Assembly (NCBI RefSeq): GCF_000006405.1
Contig: NW_003203663.1
Location: 91,281-147,192 of the forward strand
Source: Perkinsus marinus ATCC 50983
Taxonomy: Eukaryota > Perkinsozoa > Perkinsida > Perkinsidae
Length of the DNA: 55,912 nt
Direction: 5' to 3'
Shown: piece after piece, positions 31,226-40,754 of the stretch
Layout of the letters: the number at the start of each line of letters is the position of its first letter
Numbering within the stretch: position 1 is the stretch's first letter
Notes under the pieces: model-generated
What the model saw: only the letters and a program-made list of their open reading frames with translations
The model's database searches: none
What the model was told of the DNA's origin: nothing
Program-made: the position numbers and the translations under genes

Positions 31226-31628
31226 GACTGTGCTGTAACAGCCTCATTTTACCTGAACTACATTCAGGAGAACACAGAGGATGAGAGATTTCTACTTGCT
31301 TAAAGGTGAAGAGCTTCATTACGAGATGTCTGGAAAGTGTGCTGATTCTGAGGTCCACTCTAAATTTTTCGTGTATCGATTCTTCCATCTGTCCAAGGGT
31401 TAAATGAGCAAGAGCAAGGCAGAACTGGGCTCGTCAATTCTCAATATGAAGACATCTCCCTCTCCCTTGCGTTTTTAGGGGCTTCATCCCGCGCAGCTCG
31501 GGCCACACTAGCTTCCTGAGCCGGCTTGCCGCCGTCGCGAGTTTTGCGTCGTTGATTTCGGCTACATCTTTCAAATCAAAGCCCTTGTCTTTGGCTCACG
31601 GACCTCACGGTGAAATTTGTTGTACTTA

Positions 31629-31649
31629 CCACGCAGTGCGTGGCACGCA
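31629..31649. repeat. 14-nt fold-back duplication
   Basis: x=C, W=CACGCA (31630-31635), n=G, W'=TGCGTG, x'=G, W=CACGCA (31644-31649). Exact. Confidence 0.95.
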
Positions 31650-31861
31650 AACACCCTGTCTTTACACTACATCGAGTGCTGTCTCCGGTGAAGACAGCGT
31701 GAAGACCCTTCACATACTTCACGCAGTGTGTTTTCATAGTTCGAGTCCAGTAAAGGTAAGGAGATCACCCTTACCATCATATGCTCCAACTAACTCAATC
31801 ATTCGAAGATCAATCTTCTCGAGGAGCGCGTCAATATCAGCCTCCGAGGCTCTATCAACGC

Positions 31862-31880
31862 TGGCTCCAAGTTGGAGCCA
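31862..31880. repeat. Palindrome, 9-base arms, one-base axis
   Basis: Perfect arms 31862-31870 and 31872-31880 around G at 31871. No trailing copy of W, so it is not a 14-nt fold-back. Confidence 0.9.
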
Positions 31881-32096
31881 CACACACGGAAGGAGATATA
31901 CAAAACAAGATGAGCTCAACGGCAGTAGGCAGTACTCAGCAGGATGTCAGAAAGTTCTTAGACCAATTCAACAACTCGATCGCGGATATCAAGTATTATG
32001 CAGATTTAAAGAAACTGGCTGGCGAGCTAGAATATCAGGGTCTAGACGTCGAGTTGATACAGAGACGCTTCCTGGACTCAGGCCTCGCCAACCAGA

Positions 32097-32155
32097 GTCT
32101 TCATAACAGTGGTTGGAGGCTCCAACCACTGTTTAACAGTGACTGTTATGAAGAC
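32097..32155. repeat. 45-base palindrome interrupted by a 14-nt fold-back
   Basis: Left arm 32097-32118, axis G at 32119, right arm 32120-32133 plus 32148-32155. The 14 bases 32134-32147 interrupt the right arm. They form the fold-back c-ACTGTT-t-AACAGT-g-ACTGTT (32127-32147). Ignoring them leaves perfect 22-base arms. Confidence 0.93.
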
Positions 32156-32751
32156 GGCCGCTGGCCTCTCATGTTCGCTGTCCCTTTTCATGATCAGTTC
32201 TCTGAGCTATTCAGGCGGACGCTCTATGTTGGGAGGATATAATGCCATAATGCCATAGTGCATGTGCAAGTCGGCGTTTTGGAGCAAGCTTATAAGTCAG
32301 GCTGATGGCGCTGTAACAGACACTCTATGTCAAATGGTGGTGTTACTGAGTGTGTACTTCTTCACCAAAGGATTATTTGGCATTTTAAGGCCCTCAGTGA
32401 GTACTCTCTGCGAGATCTAAGGTGATGTCTTGCTTGGTAGCTACAGTATCCATGGCAGTGAACATGTCCTTGCTATGTATAGTAACATAACGGATAATAA
32501 TTACTATGAGCTGCCTTCTCTTGGCACAATCCTTCATTTCTATATGCTCGATGTGTTGCGTTGTTGTAAGGAAATTGTATCCTACAATATCTGCGCCGGA
32601 GAGAGTCTGTTGATTGTTCTGCCGACGAGATAGTGTTTGCTCATAACTCACCAATAGTATTATACTGTCACTGTGACACATGACAGTGTCACATTAGGCC
32701 ATAAGCGTTTGCTCGGAGTTGCTGAGAGCACCAGCCAGCAATACTACACGG

Positions 32752-32800
32752 ATACTTAGTAAGTATTACCTACCATCAAGTTGAGGACCTCAACTTAAGG
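32752..32800. repeat. Two adjacent 14-nt fold-backs, one mismatch each
   Basis: First (32752-32772): x=A, W=TACTTA, n=G, W'=TAAGTA, x'=T, last W=TACCTA. Second (32780-32800): x=G, W=TTGAGG, n=A, W'=CCTCAA, x'=C, last W=TTAAGG. Confidence 0.85.
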
Positions 32801-33067
32801 GCTTCAAGTCATTTGTGGTCCTATTTCCGGCGAATTGACTAGGTGATTGCGTTTAAAAGATGGAAGCTCGCAATCAGTTGAGCCAGAGTGGGTTTCAGCA
32901 GGAAGAAAATGAAAGTACTAGTGAAATTTATCGATCCTTCTCCACTCGCTAATGTGTTGCTAATACCACAGAGGAATGGTACCGCGAATGGACTTAAAGT
33001 GCAACGCAGATATCTGCTAGGCGATAGCACGATGGTATGCGGGCGCATACTATGCGCTTCAACACTC

Positions 33068-33088
33068 GATGGGTTACCCATCATGGGT
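33068..33088. repeat. 14-nt fold-back duplication
   Basis: x=G, W=ATGGGT, n=T, W'=ACCCAT, x'=C, W=ATGGGT. Exact. A related 15-base-period version (TATGCG-GG-CGCATA-C-TATGCG) lies at 33036-33056. Confidence 0.95.
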
Positions 33089-33437
33089 ATATAGTGTATG
33101 TCTGAACCTATCGATATTTTCATTGGGATATGCTCTTTGGGAGGGTAGAAGGCAAGCTATCCTTGACGCTGTCAAGCTGACAGCGTGAAACGTTGTATGA
33201 TAATATTAGAGTTCTCAACATCCCGAATATTCGCTGTCCAATCCTATAGGGTTAGTGGAACCCAACAGAGAGGATTGAGGGAATAAAAAAGGCTTAATTA
33301 AGCTTGATCAGCCTCATCATGAGGTGACCGTTTCATCATGCGGTGTGGCGGGCGCAGTGGCCTCAAAGATACAGAAATAGTGTTGAAGCCTTGTAATGCG
33401 TTCGACTAGGAGAAATATATACAGTGTGCTGGACACG

Positions 33438-33458
33438 CCCATAACTTATGGGCCATAA
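33438..33458. repeat. 14-nt fold-back duplication
   Basis: x=C, W=CCATAA, n=C, W'=TTATGG, x'=G, W=CCATAA. Exact. Confidence 0.95.
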
Positions 33459-33615
33459 GTCTATATTACAATGTTATGCTTGGAAATGCTGGAGTGCTGG
33501 AAAGCTAGGATCCACCTATGAGGTGGTAATGGACTATCGGCTATACTGTGGGGTATTGCGAATTAACGTTCGTAATGTTCAACATCATTGGAACTACAAT
33601 GAGTTCTGAACTGCA

Positions 33616-33648
33616 AGAAGTGTTTGTCTGAATCAGACAAACACTTCT
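33616..33648. repeat. 33-base perfect palindrome, 16-base arms, one-base axis
   Basis: Arms 33616-33631 and 33633-33648 around A at 33632, no mismatch. Confidence 0.95.
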
Positions 33649-34161
33649 GCTCATGGGAATGACATACTTGGATATGAGAATGGTATCTTGAACTTGAATC
33701 TTCGTCAACGACAACAATGGGATTGCGTTAGTCAGAGGGGATGCGGTTTCGAAAGATTTCGGAGGGAAATTTTCCAGTGGAAATTTTCCTGCCATTCCCT
33801 GGAGCTCGGAGAAATAGAAAAAATAGGAAAAATGCCAAAAGTGGCAAAAAAGGACGAGAAAATTGCAAAAAATGGTAAAAACAAAAAAGAGGAATCTGTT
33901 TTAATTACCACGGTGGAACTATTATTCCCGGCTGAGAAAAGCGAGCATATTTTGCAGCACTGTGGCTAAGAACCACTCAACTCAAAAGAACTCAAACCTT
34001 GTTTAAACAAGTATGTTCATGCTAGCATGAATGTATTTGCATTGACTGTAGTCATGTGATGCCTGAACGCTATTATGATATTGCTGGCGTGTGTAGAGGT
34101 ACGAAACGGTACGATGATGAATCTCCGAGGAGCATCAGTGGGTTCCTGTACTGTCATCCAG

Positions 34162-34287
34162 TAACTGCGGCGCAGTTATAAAAACCCGCTACCCCTGTGG
34201 GTTCCAAGTTGGAACCCACAATGGCCGTAGGAATTCCGAAATGCTTCTCCATTGTTGGAACTTCCAACAATGTAGAAGCATTTCGGA
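34162..34287. repeat. Cluster of three palindromes with one-base axes
   Basis: 34162-34178 (8-base arms, axis G), 34196-34220 (12-base arms, axis G) and 34235-34287 (26-base arms with one mismatch, axis C at 34261). Confidence 0.93.
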
Positions 34288-34889
34288 TAATCCATGCTGC
34301 ATTCACGTACTTCACGCACTGTGCTTTCATCAGTAAAGCCCACGAATTGTGGGCTACAATAACCTCCGTGGCTGGTAGCCATGGAGTAACTAGCCTCCAG
34401 AAACTAACCTCAAGATAACCATATCTCCATTTGGAGTATCCACGGCTCAAGATCGTGATAGGATAATAAAACTGTCCGACCCGGATTCCGAAGAAGGAGA
34501 CATCGTTCATGAGCTTCACGTTCCCAATTGTCAGCCGCACAACCCCGCCTTGTATTGATGAGGTCTTTCCACGCATCATACTTGTAGCATGAGCTTCGCC
34601 ACTAAACTTTCTTCTGCTTGAGAAGATCATTGCGAGTTTAAGCCTTCAATAGTAGTTTTGCGGCATTAACACCGATCTGTGCCACGTCAAGACGAGAACA
34701 TTTGCGATGAAATCATGAGTATGTGTGAGATGCCCTAACGTTTCTGTGCGCCGTTTTTGTGCGCATGTGATCTCACGTGCAGGTCACCCTAATTGCTCAT
34801 GCAACATGGTGGCACTTAGCTGCTGTATCGCAACTTTATTAGCGCCTAACCAGTAGACTCGATCCCTCGTTCTTACCAATCCGATTCAA

Positions 34890-35276
34890 ATGATTCGCCT
34901 CCTCACCAACATCCTGGTTATTGCCTTGGTCGCCGCCGATAACGCCTGCACCGATGCTGATAAGAAAACCATCAAAGGCACGCTCTTCCCCGGTTACCTT
35001 TGGTACTGTAGTAAGAAGGCCCTCTTAGATCCAAAGGGCGTCATCCCGAAGTGCCTTGAGGACGGTTGCAAGCTCACGGACAAGTGTGCCGAGTGCTTTG
35101 GTGAATTCGGACAGTGTGGATTGTCTTGCGTTACACAGTGCTTGACCAAACCCTCTGATCCGGAGTGTAAAGCCTGTATGGAGAAGCACAACTGCAATAA
35201 GCCACTCCTGACCTGCACAGGCCTATCCGAGATCATGCCTGGCCCGACGAAGGAGTCTCAGACATGCCCTCACTGA
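34890..35276 (+). CDS. Small secreted cysteine-rich protein, 128 aa
   Basis: Single exon. The first 17 or so residues are a signal peptide (MIRLLTNILVIALVAADNA), with cleavage likely near the Ala-Asp. The mature part has about 15 cysteines in patterns such as CLEDGC, CAECFGEFGQCGLSC, CTQCL-like spacing, CKAC and CNKPLLTC, so it is probably extracellular and disulfide-bonded. No known domain was recognised. It is short and intronless and sits alone in the repeat-rich region, as species-specific secreted proteins of parasites often do. A role towards a host would be speculation. The start is the only ATG before the signal peptide. Confidence 0.8.
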   Translation: MIRLLTNILVIALVAADNACTDADKKTIKGTLFPGYLWYCSKKALLDPKGVIPKCLEDGCKLTDKCAECFGEFGQCGLSCVTQCLTKPSDPECKACMEKHNCNKPLLTCTGLSEIMPGPTKESQTCPH

Positions 35277-37243
35277 TGTCTATCTCATTTCAGTGCTCCT
35301 CGGAGTCAAAACAACTTTCCCGAGCCTGATTATGCAGAAAGTCTGTTTTGACATTCCGATACCGCCGCTCTTCCGGTGTCTAACACTGTCTTTGTTATGG
35401 GGTTTCCACAACCCTCGAAGATTGTATGAAGGTCGCTCCGGATGGCGTAGGTCTCTTTTCCGAACAATCCGCTTTTCGACATTTGGCAAACGATTAAGGG
35501 TGGACATCCACCGATTTTTTCATCGGGTATAAACCGATTTATCATCAGTTTGATCGTGCTGTGTTGTGTTGTGACTTGGGGTGTTCAAACAACTGCGGGA
35601 TCCTGAACGAATGTATCAGTCAACGATTAACTTTCCAAGAAATAAACTCAATCCGATGTTGGATAATGTTATATCATCAACGCCACAACGTCCTGGGACA
35701 GGTTATTCGTTCGAGTTTGAGAAAAAGCTATGACTTCGGCGCGCACCTGTGATATGATCTCTCAAGCAACGCGAAGGCTCTTTCACCATCGCTTCCCGTA
35801 CAAGCCTTTACCTCCAGGCCGATCCTCAGTGAGCTCGCTTTCCAATTAGTAAAAACGTAGTTTTGGAATGACCAGATGCCCCTCGGGCATCAAGCGTATT
35901 CCCAAGACTCCAGCGCACTCACTTCATCAGCGATGAGATTTACTTCCCCTTATGACACGAATAGCCACACGTTGTGACGAATGCAGATATACCCGGATCG
36001 AATGTTCTGCGGCTATCAGTCACCTATCTCTGGTCTAGCAGCTTGTGGGTGAGGAAGCCTATGCAGGGCTTGTAAGACGCAGCCACCGCATGCTCCCCAG
36101 GGGGTCTTTCTCATAGCACATGATACGACTCAGTTCCTATACTTCGCTCAGCTCTTCTCGATTCGTCCGCTTCTCGACCCGACTCGGGAGCCTGTGAGAT
36201 CGAGTCTAATTCAACCTTCTCCAGAGTTCAACCTTCCATTCTCAGAGTTCAACAGTGGTTGTGTTATTCACAACTGTTGAATTAAGACAGCTAAGGTAAC
36301 GAAAAATGACGAAATTCTATCCTCAACAGTTGAGGATACAACAAGCTGCTCTCGACATCATCTCAAGAAAAATTAACACACAGACAATAGGAGTAACGTT
36401 TCTGGGGAAGCACACCTCTACCCCGCAGCTAATATCCAACACTTGGAAAATTCCTAAACGACGACAAACAGTCGCAAGCATAAGCGGGGATTCCTCTAAT
36501 TTTCATTTCGATCAAGTCACACCAACAGCAGGATCCAGCCTGGACCCATGAGGGGGTCTGCACGGAGGCTAAAGGACCACAAGTGGTGACAAGGAGACTA
36601 CTCACGGGAGTTTCTTTCCCAACTATCTTCGGTATCGTAAAAAGAAGACGCTGCCGATTCGGGAATGTGTCCCTTGGATTCGGAAATCCATTGTTCCGAA
36701 ACGTCTTTGGAATGGCTGCGGCTCAAGGCACCCCACACCACCGACGAAATGTGCTCAGTGTTTCGGACAGTGGTCATCACTCCGTGATGAGCAATGCTGG
36801 GAGGACTCTCTGGTAACCACTGCAGGAGCTGTATTGCAGAACTCAACTGCTGCAACAAGCCTTTTCAGTAAATGTGCAGGGCTGCACGATAAGCTCGCGG
36901 AGATATACTATATACTGCCTGCTCTCGAAAGTTTTCGGAGGGTGAGCGAGTGGCTAGCTGCTCATTCCTGGAATAGCACGTCCCGGTTCTCCCCAGTGGT
37001 TGGTGATGTAGAATACACTTACTTGCGAATACGAACGGGACTAAGACATGAGGACAAGGAGGAGCTGACGACGGCGATAAAAAAATAATGCCAATCACAC
37101 TATAAAATAACGCCTCGCCATATCACTATCACTACACCGGTTCTTTGTATTCACAAATAACTAGAACACAATTAGGCCGAGATTAAGTCACTCGATGATA
37201 TTATGAAGTACGAGATAATAGCAGTAGAGGACTATTCCATGTT
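35277..37243. other. Gene-poor region
   Basis: About 2 kb. No gene could be supported. A plus frame at 36834-37088 has helical, gene-like composition (ESFRRVSEWLAAHSWNST) and could be a leftover exon. A ten-base-arm palindrome with a one-base axis lies at 36318-36338, and a loose inverted repeat near 36228-36275. Confidence 0.4.
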
Positions 37244-39105
37244 CTAATTAGCAAAGGGGGGCATTCCCGCTTTCTCACGTTCCGTGGGCTCGTAGTGAAC
37301 CAGGAACTTCTCGATAGCACCGTACTTACCATTGTTCCATCCGTCCTGAAATACACAACACTGCACTAGCCGAATGAAAGCAAGCGTTAGCCGGTCGGAA
37401 GCAATCTTGGGTTTCCCATTTCAAAGATCAAAAACGTGCATTATTTTTATTTTCCGCGCAGTGCACGGAAATCGAACTCATATTTTGAATTCTACTTTGC
37501 GGAACAATCCTCCTAGTCGACGAAAATCCAATTCCATTTGCCAAATTCGAAATTGAAATAGTGTAGATTTCAAAAAAACTTCATCACTAGATGTGTCCAC
37601 GCTATATACGATACCGACAATAATGCAGAGGAGGCATCCCTACACTGTAACCGACATTTGGGGACTCACCTCTGTACGGACCAGCAGCTTGCCGTTAACT
37701 ACATCGATTTCCACCTGGGTTGACCCAAAGGAGTAAAATTTTCGGTTGATTCTTTTGATCGGCACCGCCGAAGAGGTGCTGTTGTAGAACTCCTCAACTC
37801 TGAGACACCACACAGATGAGGCCCGTGGGATGTCCCGCCCAATAACCTCATGTCCACAGGATCATCGCGATTCATGCTATGATATGGGAAAGCTGGATCG
37901 CCCGTCAGCAAGGGATGAATCTGTAGCTTGCCCGATGAACCAAGACCACCAGGAGACTTCCTGATACCATGCCAGCACCGATGATGATAGTCATCTCCAG
38001 GTAGCGTTTACCTAGGGCTCGGAGTTCCCTTGCTCTCCCTAGGGCTTGGCCTGCTTAGAGGGCGAGAGGTCGAAGCGCCCTGAACGGGAATGAATCCGAT
38101 CAAAGCCCAACTACAGTTCCTTGCGGACCATGAACGTCTTGAGTCGTCGAACTTCATCTCTGAGATCATCTATGAGCGCATCCTTAGACGCGAGTTGAGC
38201 CTTGAGCCTCTTAATAGACTCGCCATGTGGACTCTGTAATAGCATAATTCCATTCTGAGAGTGGTCAGGCTGGTCACCTCTCCCGTGGGCCCATTGAAAC
38301 CTGGATGACTCCTGGACTCCAGCTCCTGTTCAAGCTGTGTGATGTACTTGGCTTTCGAGGCCAAGGAAGCTTTCAAATCCGCGATCTGCTTCACCAACAT
38401 CAACACTACTACTACACCAACATTGCCCTCCTCACCGTGCGTGATGCCGGCGTGCCAGCCTTAGCCGGAGAATTCTGAGGAGGCGTGCATCAATCCCTGC
38501 CCCATCACAAGGCCAGATACTACCTTGACACCTTTCGACGGGGTCATCGAGGTAGAAGGTTTCTGCATCTGAGACTTAACCTTCCGCTACCGATACCGTA
38601 ACACACCCAATTTACCTCAGGCTGTTGAGGGGCCTTCGATATGGCCTGAGGCTGGGCGACTCGACTGCCTGGTGGGGCCTGGAATGCTTTCCCAAGGCCT
38701 GGACCAACCACAAGGCCTACGAGAAAGCAACACTAATGCAAGTGTAGGATGAGCTCCACTACTTGCTCTGCCGTTAGGATTCCCCACGACCTGAGGAGCA
38801 CCCTGACCGAATGCCATAGCGAACCTCCCAGCCCCCATAGGAGGGAGACCTTGGCCCGGGACTTGAGCCTGGCCCTGTGGTGGTTGGACAGGACGCCCAG
38901 CTGTATCAGCCGCGTGCTGTTGCTGCTGTAGTGGAAGCGCCGGAGCGACATTGAACGGCGAGGCCTATCGAGACCGAGTCGCAAGACGAAACCTCTTCCA
39001 GCAATATCCTACCGTGAATTGGGCTGGCTGCCTTAGGTTGGTGCCTCCAAACATATGAGGGAACTGGGGCATGGTACCTTGCTGCTGCTGCTGTTGACCG
39101 AACAT
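37244..39105 (-). CDS. Gln/Pro-rich coiled-coil protein with a GAS2-like C-terminus, multi-exon
   Basis: Read on minus. The N-terminus is Gln/Pro-rich (MFGQQQQQQGTMPQFPHMFG; VAPALPLQQQQHAADTAGRP). A coiled coil follows (QIADLKASLASKAKYITQLE; LKAQLASKDALIDDLRDEVR), then a basic Ser/Pro stretch (SRPLSRPSPRESKGTPSPRK). The end is RVEEFYNSTSSAVPIKRINR, KFYSFGSTQVEIDVVNGKLL, then VRTEDGWNNGKYGAIEKFLV. The last part resembles the GAS2/GAR microtubule-binding domain, where a Lys/Val-rich strand is followed by MVRVGGGW and a helix. A microtubule-associated role is inferred from that. Exon phases were checked for the C-terminal half; whether the part ending near 38.11 kb is a separate gene depends on one weak donor (GTCCGC). 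The start is uncertain. Confidence 0.5.
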
Positions 39106-39227
39106 GTGCAGGGATCCAAACGTAACTACCGCCGATACTAGTCTACTGATCCTGTTATAAAAAATGCAGCTGTAAAGACAGAAACCACAAGGCATGAACA
39201 GTCATAGACCTCGGCCGTGACGAGAAC

Positions 39228-40595
39228 ATGAACACCTCAGTGACACAACACTTCAGCACAGCGACTGCTACTGTCCTGTCCCCAAGGCACGACATATTCA
39301 GACAACGCCTTCCCCACCATATCATCGTCCATCATCATGCCGAAGGACATCCCGGAGCTACCGCTTCCAATGGCCACTTAAGAATAAGTTGTTCTATGAA
39401 TCAAACTTCTGTCCACGTCCCATACTGGCTATTCCAGATTCTTGCTCATGCGTTTCAAAGCAACGGTTATCATACCACTCCTCTCCCACATCTCATCAAG
39501 ATCCGACCATCAGAACTTCAATCGATGGCAGCAACAGCATATCGAATGGCTCTATCAACGAACTCGGTATTCCTTGGAAAACCCATGGCCTATCAAAACA
39601 GCTGCGGAGGAAGAGAAGTAACCGTGGGCGAGCAACTCTACTCTCTGTCAGCCCGAACAGACTGAGCTAGGATAAACTCGCCTAATCCCCTCTTGAAGGG
39701 TTGAGGATCATTGACCAGGACCACGACTCACTCGCTAGGCGATTGACCTCAAAACACTTACCCTCACATTGAACAACACAAGTAGTGAGCATTTCATGCA
39801 CAGTAATAGTAGAAGGACTCGACTAGTATTATCAAGCAAGCGTCATACAGACAGACTATATGTATGTCCCTGTATGTATTGCCGCACTGTATGATACAGT
39901 GCGGCGAAGAATCTTACTTGTGCGCAAGATTCTTCCCTGCGCATGCGTGCGTGGCTCCACCTCCCAGCTGTTAGTGATTCGCCCATTGATATAACACTCC
40001 ACTGAATGTAATTGCAGGAGAATGCCTTACGAGGCCTGGTCATACTCCATAGACGACGTAGACTGTCATCATCATAAGCTTAGCTGAGGGATTCCTCCAA
40101 CCGATAGAGACACGCTGTGTGCTACGGGGAATTGGGACAGCGATAAGGATGCAGCAGCACCCTCTAATGGGCATCTCAACTCGAAACGCCCCTAATGGGA
40201 ACACCTCTCCGGCAGCGTGCGAGGACGAGGGGCGTGGTCTTCAACAGAACCTTCATATTATCAACAAGGTCTTGGGATTAGCTGAGCAGCCTTCAAGCAT
40301 GAGATGCTTTGACTAAGGCGGAAACATAGCTGATTTCAAAGACCACACCCATTATCGCCCCGGATCCTTGGGCACCCTTCAAGATCACCTCGACCTCACT
40401 GCAGAGCCGTTCTCCTTTCACTCACTCGCTGCCTCCCCCTACAGAGAAAGGTCTACCGAGGCAGCTGAATCCCTCTCACTCAGCAGAGACCGGTGCAATG
40501 GGGATCTACATATCTCCCATCGCTTCCCGTCAGGCATAATGGTCACCCCCGCCAGCTTTATTCGAACTGAACACAACCAGAAGGATGTAGAATAG
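39228..40595 (+). CDS. Unclear plus-strand gene, several exons
   Basis: Open plus segments that look coding: ELQSMAATAYRMALSTNSVF (about 39.5 kb), NGNTSPAACEDEGRGLQQNL (about 40.2 kb) and a longer Ser-rich end (DLTAEPFSFHSLAASPYRER) to the stop at 40595. Exon borders were not worked out and the start is a guess. The tandem hairpins at 39881-39935 would lie in an intron. The gene would be convergent with the RCC1 gene ending at 40755. No domain was recognised. Confidence 0.3.
39881..39935. repeat. Two adjacent hairpins
   Basis: A palindrome with perfect 12-base arms and a one-base axis (39881-39905, G at 39893), immediately followed by an inverted repeat with 10-base arms and a 10-base spacer (39906-39935). 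Confidence 0.95.
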
Positions 40596-40754
40596 GGAGG
40601 AAACCAATTGGAGTCATGAGATTCCATCCAGCATGATACGATACGCACTAGCAATATTCTCGTGCGCTGTAGAAGGAGTCCGCATTTGACGCACTAGCCG
40701 ATGCACCATCGACAGACCTGCAATACTCAGTCACCTCGAAATGCCAATCGAGAC

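Larger units (their letters stand above)
31226..34889. repeat. Palindrome-rich region without confident genes
   Basis: About 3.7 kb with at least a dozen short palindromes with a one-base axis and seven 14-nt fold-backs or close variants. One plus frame (31911-32242) has a helical, gene-like start (QQDVRKFLDQFNNSIADIKY) but runs into the palindrome at 32097. A minus frame at 34154-34630 has no recognisable domain. A 32-base segment near 31707-31740 recurs with differences near 34305-34335. The region looks like a graveyard of repeats. Confidence 0.6.

Noticed and set aside
33011-34036. Even palindromes near 33007-33018, 33999-34012 and 34018-34033
   Set aside because: They have no central base and no trailing W copy, so they were not counted in the fold-back family.
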